Positions 39,801 to 50,244 of a stretch of DNA of 64,000 nt are shown in pieces. Under the pieces are notes generated by a model that had not been told where the DNA came from, did no database searches, and saw only the letters and a list, made by a program, of their open reading frames with translations. This stretch comes from Tubiluchus corallicola. Its lineage: Eukaryota > Priapulida > Priapulimorpha > Priapulimorphida > Tubiluchidae. The position numbers and the translations under genes were made by a program. The stretch covers positions 62,001 to 126,000 of the forward strand of contig JAQGDQ010000045.1 in assembly GCA_030141605.1 (NCBI GenBank), given 5' to 3'. How positions within the stretch are numbered: the stretch's first letter is position 1; each line of letters starts with the position of its first letter.

Positions 39801-41794
39801 ACTTAATATTTTTTAAATAAAAGACAACTAAAAGGTACTTGACTAATCAGTACTTGACAAATAATCAACGAAGATGGGGGTTTTTACTGGGATCTTAGTT
39901 TGGGTCTGGAACGGTTAAGTAACAAACAATAATTGAATAATAACAGATATTTCTGCCAACTGTTATGAAGTATTCGGCTTACTCGAGGAGAAGCAGGAAT
40001 GATGTTGGACAACAGAAGCAGCTCTGTCGAACATGCTAAAAAATAAGTCTCTTCGTACTTGCGTTTTACTGCATGTATTTTTTGACTTTTTTATGTGCAC
40101 ACTTAGGTTTAACGTCAGATTTGTCGAAGAAAATAGCCCGTTTAGTGAGAAGAACATGGCAAGTTCCCAGAGAATTAATACAAAGTTCTTAACTGTTGTT
40201 AATCAGCTACCAACATTCTGCCGTTCGATCTTGAATTTGAGCAACTGTTTTCTGAAATCCTAAAAGACAGTATATAGTAATAAGGCAACTGCAGCCCAGT
40301 CCCGCCATTTTAAAAATGCAAACTCAGTCCTTGTGACCCACCCTGCGGGGAAAAATTTGTAGAATTTCTTCAAACATTGTGTTACCTGGGTGTTACCAGT
40401 GAAGGGCATCTAAATAAGATACTGTCATGTCAGTTGCTTTGACAAGTCTGAAAATTGAAAAGCCTAGACACCAACCAGGTACCTGCAATTTTTTTTGAAG
40501 CTCCCACAAAGTAATCCAAGCATATTTAATGGGGAGTAATTACTGAGAGACGGTAGAATAGACAGGGTTTACTCTTGCCCCATGCAGGGTTATTGTAAGT
40601 ACGGGTCCTCTCCCACGTTACTATGAAAAAAATCTGCTGACTAATAACCCGGGGACACAGCCAGAAAAAGATGCTCAACAAAGTTAACAAAAACTCGTGG
40701 AGATGCCCCTCTGACTGTCTGTTCTCAGGTCAGTAGGGAAAATTATCAAGCAAAGTTTCATTAAAAAGAAAAGTAATGTACTTAGGTGTAAACAAGCTTC
40801 AGAAAATATGGACAGCTATGCTAAACATCTTTTCACACTGACTGCTTTTTAAGTTACTGGAAGACACCTACTTTATAAACAAACTTTTAACACCCCAAAG
40901 GCAATAAATGAGACTATAACTTCGGCCATTTTTAGTTGTACATACATCCTTGACTTTTCTGTCACACGTTGTCGTGGAGCTCAGTGTTTTCACTTTACAT
41001 CGTTATTATTGTATTATTTTAAAATAAAGTGATTTTAACATATTCCAAATTAATGCAAAGTTGACTAATCCAGTAATGACTTAAAAGACAAGTTGCTTGT
41101 GGTGGACAGAGACATCCTACAAAAAACGATAGTGAAACTAAGTTGCACACATGAAAATGAGTGTTATATATGAGTCTTAACAGTTCTATGTAATAGTTAT
41201 ATGTATAAATTGTACCTTCTGAATTAATGTTACATGTTATGTTGATTTTGCACGGAACAACATACTTATACAAACAGAGAAAAATTTATTTCAATTAATT
41301 ATCTGAACTCATAACTGAGCTTTTGATTAGAAAATGTAACAAGGCCCTGATAACTGAAAATTTACTCATCTAGATTAGTCAACCAACGATGACATTCTCC
41401 GAAAAGCTAATACATCTGATGTACAGAAAAAAACAAGGCATTGTTCCAAATTGAGCACCGTTACCGCTTTTACGAAACTATTTCTACACTAAACCATCAC
41501 AAAACTGACAATGCCCCATGTGGAAAAATGCAATTATTTTCCAATAAACACAAAATAATATGTAAATCTTAAAGCCAAGTTTCTAAAAAAACGATGTAAC
41601 AAAAAGATAATGCTCTTTCGTAGCATATACGTTAAATGAATACTTTAATATAACGCACTTACATTATACTGCACATTAAAATTGATAATGCAGTATGTGC
41701 TGACTCCTGTCTACCCAGACCTCAATGGGCATACTAGCATTCTTTCGACTTTCAAATAGAATTAAAATGCTTGCTCACACAATTACCTACACAG
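36830..41794. other. no gene recognised
   Basis: About 5 kb without a defensible exon. Frames reach 97 codons (38585-38878 +) without domain or splice support. A B-box-like GGGTTCAATTCC lies at 39775-39786 with no A box. A - strand stretch near 38.95-39.06 kb has a 40-codon frame ending in a stop, preceded by possible acceptors, but nothing links it to a gene. Confidence 0.4.
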
Positions 41795-41955
41795 TCTGCA
41801 CGTTATGTGTGCCAACGTTGTCCAAAGGAAATACCGAAATATGCCCGGCATGCCACTAAGCTAGAACAGCCAGATTTACCTGGCCAACAAATGACTGCTG
41901 AGGTAGCAGGAGGTCACGAGCTGGGAGTTTTTAGACTACAATACAAAAATTACAG
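41795..41955 (+). CDS. candidate internal exon with Cys-x2-Cys, unknown gene
   Basis: An acceptor (ACCTACACAG|TCTGCA) and a consensus donor (ATTACAG|GTAGGT) bound 161 bases, open in one frame for 53 codons plus two bases. The peptide begins SARYVCQRCPKEIPKYARH, which suggests half of a zinc-binding site, then becomes Gln/Glu/Gly-rich. Base use looks more coding than the flanks. The family is unknown. A join to the CxxC exon at 26085-26153 would keep phase 0 and give C-x2-C..C-x2-C, but the 15.6-kb gap makes this speculative. Confidence 0.35.
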
Positions 41956-43686
41956 GTAGGTTAACAAGTCTGTCAACAATAAGACCAGCATAGCTGAGCA
42001 GCCTTTTAAACACACACACAGTACGCTAACATTAAAGCAGACTTAGCCAGTGCCAGACACATTCACCTATATAAAACATGCTCATACATCTGGTTCTAAC
42101 AGACATCACTCGGAGGGGTGAAGGGCTGAAGGTTGAAAAATTATGAAAATTTCTAACAGTTTTTACAAAAATTCTTGCCCCTGTTAAGCCTAAAACTTTT
42201 TAGTACCACTCGTTATGGAAATAATATCATAAATTGGTTCATTTTAGATCAATATATCATAGTCAAATAAACAAGCACACTCGCCCACTTTGAAGGAATG
42301 CCCCTTATTGCATGAAATTTCCATTTCCATTGAAAACCAAGACACGTTGAAAAGGTTTTATTAAGAGCTGAAATGGTGAATAGAGTACGATAATAATGGC
42401 CTCTTTCATGGTTACAACTGATGAATACATGAATGACAGAGCCTCATTGTTGAAAATGTCCCAACTTCAATATTATGCACTTTATTTAAGTTTATAATAA
42501 TCTGCAGATAAAAAGGCTACAAAAATTTAACACGGTTACTATGTATACTGCTGTTTAAGCATTATTCTTCAAATGCACAATTAAAGTGAAAAAATATGCA
42601 TAAAGCTTAATTCTCATGTCAGGTTTTCTATGGTAACACCATGATAACTATGACTTGATCTTAGCAGAGCCTTATAATTTATAAAGTCTGCAACCTAAAA
42701 TTACAACAGCTCTAAATCGAGTTCCAGACTTTGAAATGAACTAATGATAAGTCTATATACCTTCTGAAAAACAACTTACAAATTATTCATATAGCCCCAT
42801 GTATTAATTGATAATCCACTAATCCATTTAAAAAATATTACAGCAAACTGTTAAATTTTTACGTATTGTACCAGCCTAAGCATAGAAAAAGCTTTTTAGA
42901 AAGAAATCTAGCTAAAAATTAATTTTGCTATTTCACATATGGCATGATACATGGCAAACAGAAAAATGCATCATGGATTTATTTACAATGCTTAGCATAG
43001 GCCTATCAAGAACAAGATGTTTTACCATACATAGATCTTCAGTTAAGCACTTATAATTTAGCTGAACGATGAATCCAAGTGAGTTCCGATTACTTATGTT
43101 AAATCTTCACTTAAATGTTTCCTCTCCTTCTTCAAGGATCTTACAGGTTACTCATCATAATGATGCTACTTATGGCAAACGCTATTACTATAAGACATCT
43201 GATTTAAAATGTGGATAACAAACGGATACAGATGTTAAATGGCAATACATCAATACAGAATAAAATTCCACGTGTAAACCTAAAAATGGCTCTTCGATAA
43301 AGCATGTTGAATAGTTCAGGTTATGATGTCTGGCCACAGTATGTGCATGCCACATCTCACCTCGACGTTGACTATTCAACTACTGTATTTTAACTGAACA
43401 CAGATAACAATACTCCACCCCCACAATACCTAGCCTAATGTCAACCCAAACTCTGGCCAAATAAAAATGAAAATTTGAGGGAAACTTCAGATAGAGACTT
43501 TGACAGTTGATGCTTCATGCTGAATTTGCTTGCTCTGAGTTGACCTTTTGCAGTTTTTTCAAGATCATTATTCATCTGGCATGGTTACATTCATTTTCAA
43601 AATAAAACTTTACTTGGGCTGAACAATTTTGCTATATAAACTAGCTGTAATACCTAAACATCACATTTCTTCACCTTTTGAATCAG

Positions 43687-43770
43687 ATTTTTTTACACGA
43701 GAGATGTGATGGCAATGATATTGGAGTGCACCGGATCGAAGCTTGATATCCACATTTGGCCTAATGTCAG
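43687..43770 (+). CDS. candidate internal exon, 28 codons, unknown gene
   Basis: An acceptor (CTTTTGAATCAG|ATTTTTTT) after a pyrimidine-rich tract and a donor (AATGTCAG|GTATCC) bound 84 bases. Entered with the two bases carried from the 41795-41955 exon, the frame is open to the end and again carries two bases over. The peptide contains MILECTGSKLDIHIWPNV. Phase agreement is the main support. Confidence 0.25.
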
Positions 43771-44322
43771 GTATCCGTTAGTGGGCTGTAACTGATCAGC
43801 CTTTTATTGAGTAAACAAATAACAGCGACAAGTCACATTATGTCCTATCTTGGAAAACACTGGCAAAACTTGATAAAGTGGCATTATTTTTACAGTAAAT
43901 TCAAATAATGCCACCCTATTACACTTTTGTCAGTGTTATCCATGCAGTGGTTGCAACCTTTTTAGTAATCCTTGTTCAGATCACTTTCGGAAGAAAATGT
44001 TGTAGATCACACATGGTTTTGGGCAAATATGCATGTTGTACATCTTGGGCAAATGTGTATACATTTTTACAAATATTAAATAAAGGTGAGAAACAAAAGT
44101 TTACCTAGAACGAACTTTTCATTGGAATAAGAATTAAATCACTTTTGTTGTTTGGTAGAACCTTAGAATGAATTCACAATTAAAAAGAATTAAAAATGAA
44201 AAAAGCAGATTATTTTATCAGGCTGCATGGACCACCTAGAAAACAGCCATGATAAACTAGTTGCGATTATTATTTTTAATAAAAATTGTTACTCAGAAAA
44301 TTACAAATTATAATCTGCACAG

Positions 44323-44426
44323 AATCCCTTGGCTTACATTCTGTGGATCCGGAACCATTTAGTATTGAAGATTCAAACCTTTCCAAGACCTTTTTGCACG
44401 ACATACTGCACTATTGCTGTAGTCAA
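44323..44426 (+). CDS. candidate internal exon, unknown
   Basis: An acceptor (ATCTGCACAG|AATCCC) and a donor (TAGTCAA|GTGAGA) bound 104 bases. One frame, entered with one base carried in, is open and reads SLGLHSVDPEPFSIEDSN and onward. It does not join the 43687-43770 exon in phase, so at least one more exon would be needed, or one of the two is false. Confidence 0.25.
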
Positions 44427-45486
44427 GTGAGACAATTCATTGCAATTTGCTGGCCTCATTTTTAGATTTGGTTTCGGATTCGGACCCATCTGATGCACCC
44501 TTACTAAATGATAGGAAATGACACTTAGGATTTATATACATAGAAGAAAGTATACTACAAATGGAATAATGGAGTAAGCCATTCTGAAAGAGGATGTATA
44601 AGGAACAACTTTTTTAAAAAAAATGTCAGTTTTCTTGGACTTGTAAGTAGTAAAACTGGATGTGCTTTGGTAGCCTGCAATATGATCTACAGCAACACAT
44701 TCTGCCATAAATTTAATATTAAGCATTTTCTATGTTGTCAGCATAGGGTACATTACATTGTCATTCAACTAGTAAGTTATGTGTAACTCTTGTTAGAAAA
44801 TATATTGTCAGTCTTTCAAAAACAATGAAGCAGAAATCAATTAATTATTAGGAAAAAGATCATTTTAACTGATTAAACAATTTTTTTTATATAAACTATT
44901 CATTTTGACTGAACACCTGATACCCATCAAAATGTTCTTCTTATTTGCTGCAGTTCAAAATTGGTCGCTTATTTATAAAAACTATGCAGAAGACCAAGTT
45001 TTTAATTTGTGTCTGGACTTAAAAACATTAACAGCATAGAAAATATGAAAAGTAGAAAAACACTTACATACGTGATATTTCATACTTGTGTGTCCCAATA
45101 TCTTTACCAATTACTGAGTCATAGACACAGGGCTATTTTTCACATATTTATTGTAAGGAACAACAAGTATAAATTAAATATGTATAACAGCACACTAAAG
45201 CAGCAGCAGAAGACTGAAACAAATTTTCATCATAAATTTACATACAAAAGTGCTTTCTATGATACTTTGAATTATAACTGAAACCAGCGCTGCATAAAAG
45301 TTTTATTATTTTTACAAAGTAATGTTATTTTTTTCTATGATGTTAGAAACAGGCACAGGAGCAGCAATAAACAATTATAACAACAACAACATTCCACAGT
45401 TAATGATAATAATATGCTAAAATAAATCAAATTTTTTACACCGAACTAACGGAAGTTAATTATAGTACCACTTTTATCAATATAAG
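44427..45486. other. no gene recognised
   Basis: AT-rich, with a 90-codon + frame at 45009-45281 that has no recognisable content and no splice support. Confidence 0.45.
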
Positions 45487-45545
45487 CAGCACCGGATTTA
45501 CCAATTGGTCAAGTAGGCTTTGACCTAGAGCCCACTGAAACAAAT
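45487..45545 (+). mobile_element. hAT-like terminal fragment (CAGCACCGGATTTACC)
   Basis: The bases begin CAGCACCGGATTTACCAATT and continue with an AGTAGGC..GACCTAGAGCCCAC pattern. Elements of hAT type in many animals begin with a related CAG(T/C)GCCGGATTTACC phrase (recalled, not checked). I found no matching right end downstream, so it is at most a broken copy. Confidence 0.35.
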
Positions 45546-45914
45546 TTGTCATGCAGCATGCCAGCATGTAACCTTGTTTCATATTGGATATTGAAATATA
45601 CTGACATTTCTATAAATTCAGAGACAAATTCATGAGTTTGGCCACTAGTAGATAAATTCGGCCCTGATATACATATACACAGTATATCATTGCCATTAAC
45701 ATCACTATCAAATTTCATCATATATCCCATCACATTGAATCAGTTAATTACTCCTTGCCTTGAAGTGAAAATGATACTTAACAATATGTAATGTTGCCAA
45801 TGTATGGAACAGTATAGCCCATAGTTGGCGTAGAGCCAAAACTTTTTTCTTTCTTAATACTTTGATATGATAGTGTGGAAATTGATAAGAGTAAGCGATT
45901 TTATCTATTGCCTA

Positions 45915-45985
45915 CAGGGGCGTATTAACCAATAGGGTAATTAGGCTATAGCTAGGGTGCCAAAGTTTGAGAGGCATCAAAGTTT
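45915..45985 (+). mobile_element. hAT-like terminal fragment (CAGGGGCGTATTAACC)
   Basis: The start, CAGGGGCGTATTAACCAATA, then GGGTAATTAGGC, parallels the fragment at 45487. It also shares the CAGGGGCG start seen at the ends of the complete MITE at 46086. No inverted partner is visible. Confidence 0.35.
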
Positions 45986-46077
45986 AGAAAAAATTCTTAT
46001 TCTCCTCAGAAAACGTGTATACACGTACTTTCATATTCTTGCAAAGGGTGCATTTTATAACACACCACAGGCAGTTA

Positions 46078-46315
46078 CTGAACTCCAGGGCCGGAACTAG
46101 GTGTGGCAAGCAGGGGGGGCGCAAAAATTTTCTGGGGGGGGCGAGGTATCCGAAGTGGTTAAATAATGGTTAATTTTTTACCTAATTCTAATTCATATTG
46201 AAAATGATTACATGCGAACTGCAATTATTTGTCCGATTTTTCAGGGGGCGCAAATTTTGATAAGGGGGGCGTGCGCCCCCCTTCGCTCCCCCCTAGTTCC
46301 GCCCCTGCTGAACTC
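46078..46315. mobile_element. 222-bp hAT-type MITE with 8-bp target duplication
   Basis: The element occupies 46086-46307. Its left end, CAGGGCCGGAACTAGG, and the inverse of its right end, CAGGGGCGGAACTAGG, agree at 15 of 16 bases. It is flanked by a perfect 8-bp direct repeat, CTGAACTC (46078-46085 and 46308-46315). An 8-bp duplication with CAG..CTG ends is the hAT signature. The inside holds G-rich runs beside both ends and no frame, so it is non-autonomous. Confidence 0.92.
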
Positions 46316-47889
46316 AGCTTTTATATAAGTGCCACAGAACGAACAAGTGCAAGGTATTCTACATTGTAGAATCTACAACACGTAATTAATAATGACCATG
46401 TACGAAACCAGGTTAATAGAATTTCTAATACACCACAAGTAATTGTTTAATCTGCTCATAATACTTAACATTACATAAACAACCATAACTTTACAACAGA
46501 GATAGGTGGGACAGAACTATCAGCCTAGGTCATCGTAAAATGTTGATATGCTCCTGATCGCCTATATACAATATTCAATACATGTATCAATATTATTAGT
46601 CTATATAAACGATAAAAGAAGAAGCAAGTAGGACAATGGCATCTTGGGCTGGTAAAACTAAATTTAAAGAACTGCGTTTTACTAACTGGAATAGTAAACT
46701 TACTACTAGTAAATTTACTTACTAAGTGAATAAAGATTAAAATTAGGGGCATTCCAGAGACACCTATATAGAAACTTGCTACTTTTAGGTGGACAAATTA
46801 CATAGATTACAAGTTACACAGTTACAAGGATTTAGCAGCAAAAGCCTTTGCCAACAATACACGGTACTAATAGATAAGCACGTGGAGAGCAGCAAAAGGA
46901 AAAATTTGTGGATAGAGCCTAGTAGAGGTGGTCAAAGCAGTGTCTACAAACAATATGCCATTTAATGAATACCATCGAAAGGCGAATGCCCGTTACATTA
47001 TCGCTGACATGTGGCAGGTAGAACTCTAAAATCATGGAAACCTGCCTTCTCAGACGGGTAAATACAACAGTTAGTACAGCATATAGTTGACATTCCTACG
47101 CCAGAAGCTTGTACTTGTAGTAAGACCATTTCGCTTAGAAAAATAAAATTGGAATTTGAAAATAAAAAAACTCGATGGCGGCCGTTAATTTCGCTAAAAA
47201 TCAAATAAAAATAGGCTTACCTATAATATTTTACTGATAACTTCAGTTTTCTCAAGTTTGGCCAGCAAAAATCAATTTTGCAGCTCATTACAGCATTTCC
47301 GAAGAATTAAGTTTAAGACTTTATGTGTACTGTATAACACGTGTTCGATGTTTACTTGTAGGCTGGGTATTCGCATTATACGATACGAGCAGCTAAAGTA
47401 CGAATTCCCTATGTATGGGTACTTCGTCTTACAACAGGCTAGTCACTAATGTGTCGTCAACCCACAAAACGGTCAGTGTAGTAGCATAATCTTTATTTTG
47501 CATTTTTAAAAACATTGACCATCATAATAAAAAAGACAGACAATCAGTGTTAGTTCACACAAAAACACACTGTTCTGTACAGGCTAAACTATAAGTGCAA
47601 ACTAGAAATTTAAAAATAGAAGATAAACTATAAACAATTAAACACACAATGCACTATGGTAAAACTACACACATTATTTTGTCTCTTCTAATACACACAC
47701 TTTCATGCCTGTGTATATAAAAGGTATAAAACCATGGGATACAAAATGTCACAGTTAAGAAAGTTAATATGTCAACTTTACAGTTCTATGGCTACAGTTT
47801 TGGCCATCGTAATACTGATTTCTGAAGATGCTATATTGTAAAGTTTAAAAATTATAGAAACTTCAGAGGAGAATTGTTATTAATCTTCC
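46316..47889. other. no confirmed gene; possible promoter near 47.18 kb
   Basis: GATGGCGGCCG at 47172-47182 resembles the YY1 core (AAGATGGCGGC), often found at start regions of housekeeping genes. On its - side an ATG at 47132 opens a 43-codon frame with a CCTNCC stretch, ending at 47001. Neither gene nor direction can be settled. Confidence 0.3.
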
Positions 47890-49690
47890 AACTATGTTTG
47901 TAGATTGTACAGGCTGTAACACAAGGAGGGACAACCATAACGATATAATTTATTGCAACAGTTGTATTGCTGAGTCAATGGAGAATCTGTCATGCCCGCA
48001 AATATATAATGTGCAAGCCACGTGTAAGAGTCAAGGTAAAGATCAGACCAGATTGAACTCAATGATTTGGAATTCAGAGCATCAAAGCTATCTGCGTGTC
48101 AGAGCTTCCCAAAAGAGCTTCTCCATCAATTTTCAAAAGAAAAGCTTTTGAAACATCTGCAAGTTGTGTTGAAGGATCTAGAATTCAACTCTTATCTCTT
48201 CAAGTATGCAATACTGGTCTTCTAGATTGTAGCTTGTGCTTGTACACTAAAATTACGTGCATATGATATAACAAACCCAACACACAAGTCGAATGATTCA
48301 AATCATCCATTAAATTACAGAGGGATTGCTCTGCTGTGTACAAATTGCTCTGTAACATTCTTAATAAGCAGCTTTCTACCTGGGCCAGAGGGAGAGAGAG
48401 AGAGCCTTATAGCTGATGAACAAAATGAATTTAGAAAAGACAGATGTTGTTCCGCCAACATTTCCAGCCTTGTTACAATTGTAGATACTTGGACAAAAAA
48501 TTGAGAAAACCAACTTAGTATACTTTAACATACAAGTTAAAAATAGTAAACCAGTATAAGTACTTGGGTATCACTCTTACCAAAGTTTTAAATTTTACTG
48601 TAACTACAAAAGAAGTATCTTGTCACGCAAATAGAGCACTTGGCGCAATAATTACGAAGTCTGAATGTTTTGGTGAATTACCATTTAGCACTTACACTAA
48701 ACTATTTGATTCTGTTATTGTGCAAATCTTTATGTACGGGACTGCCGTTTGGGATTATTGTAGTTGTTCCCATATTAATGCTTTTTTAATCGTGCATGCA
48801 GTTTTTATACAGGTGTAGCAGACTTAGCTGCAAGTTTTTATTAATCTTCTTATAAAATTCTTATGTACGGGCCTCCATCTGTAGCAGTAATGTAAACATT
48901 TTAGTTTCAAGCTAGCTTTCAGGCAGTTACCTGTCAGTCACAGTCATTTGTCTCTTTACTTGGGCTGTAAACAGATAAGTTGATCCACATTTCTGTGCTG
49001 ATTTTTGGTGCACGTGTTTCAGTGGTATTCACTTCTGTTGGAAACGTTTCTGTCATTATAATGGGGTTGGGAAGTATACATCAAATGCAGTTTTGCATGA
49101 AGGGTTCGATTACCATGTGGCAACGTCAATAGTTTTCAGTACAAGACTTTGGTGTTGAATTTTTATGATGAATTGGACAGATTGTGCTAACGTATTTTCT
49201 TGTGGGGTAATGTAGAGAACAATAAGAAAAACTGGATCTTCAATATTTTGTCATGTTTCAAGGATATTGAAATGTCATATTTACGTAATAATAAGTATGC
49301 ATTTGGTATAGAAAAAAGAGCAAAGCTGGTATCAAAAAGTTAACCGGATGTACACACGTAGAGTTCCTAAGAAGTGTCAAGTATATTGATCAAAATCAAG
49401 TGAATTAGTTAATTTAGATGTGGCGTTGCTTCCATATTATGTTAGAAATAGGAAAGTACACCAATACCATCAAATATTGTGCCATTTTTGTGACCAATTA
49501 GCAGTCAAGTTCGAAAAACGTGTTTTATTGCTTGCCCTCTTTATGATGATATTCATACTTTGTTATTCTAGTGCCCAAGTGCAGAAATCAATCATTTTAG
49601 TCAGTTCAACGGTAACAATAAATTATGTCAAATACTATCAATGTGACATTTGTGTTGTGCCGAAGTGTACCATCTAATGTTGGACAGAAT
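47890..49690 (+). mobile_element. non-LTR retrotransposon remnant lacking the RT palm
   Basis: Broken + strand frames resemble an I/Nimb-like non-LTR ORF2. I see PLNYRGIALL (RT fingers, about 48.31 kb), ADEQNEFRKDR (about 48.41 kb), YKYLGITL followed by PFSTYTKLFDS and YGTAVW (thumb and connection, 48.55-48.76 kb), and a C-terminal stretch LLPYYVRNRKVHQYHQILCH followed by FC (about 49.43 kb) that recalls the terminal Cys-rich motif. Only about 80 bases separate the finger and thumb parts where several hundred are expected, so the palm with its catalytic Asp pair has been deleted. Several stops follow. It ends about 550 bp before the SSR1 start codon. Clade naming is inferred. Confidence 0.75.
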
Positions 49691-50099
49691 TAAATAAATA
49701 TAACTGACATAATGATATCGTTTGCTTAATTTAAAAACTATTTTTACTTAACATGTAAATTATTTAGTTTTTAATGATTTTTAAAGTGTCTCATAACTCT
49801 GTCGATAGAGTGTCTTTTATTTTACCATGACGGTGTTTACCTGTGTGTGTTATAAAATTATACAAAGTAAAAGGTGACACTATAATAAACTAACTATACT
49901 ATACCATGATAGAGTTTCTGTTGATTAATCAATATTTTAATCTAATGAATTGTTCTGCATTAATACTCTTTCGTAGTCAAAGGGTATCCCGTGGAGTTAC
50001 TTGAAGCGTTTAATGCATGTTAAATTGTTAATTCCAGTATAATTTCAGTGTAATTTTATAATTATTATAAAGATCAGGAAGTATTGAGGTCATAGATGA
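49691..50099. other. upstream flank of SSR1, nothing recognised
   Basis: AT-rich DNA between the retrotransposon remnant and the SSR1 promoter region. I see no other motif or open frame worth naming. Confidence 0.4.
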
Positions 50100-50244
50100 G
50101 TTTGCACTGTGCAGTGAGCTATTTTCGATCCGTATTATTAATGGCGGATTTTGTGTGTTAGCGTTTGTTGGTGTTTTGTATTTCTGAATCTTAATTTAAT
50201 CGCTTTGTATCTGCAATATTTTTATGCAATCTGGTTAGTTAATC
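50100..50244 (+). promoter_or_regulatory. SSR1 promoter and 5' leader region
   Basis: This precedes the SSR1 start codon. AATGGCGG at 50140-50147 resembles a YY1 site, usual near start sites of TATA-less housekeeping genes. CACTGTGCAGTG at 50105-50116 is a palindrome. Two short upstream frames, ATG at 50141 (six codons and a stop) and ATG at 50224 (four codons and a stop), would lie in the leader if transcription starts before them. The start site itself cannot be seen. Confidence 0.4.
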
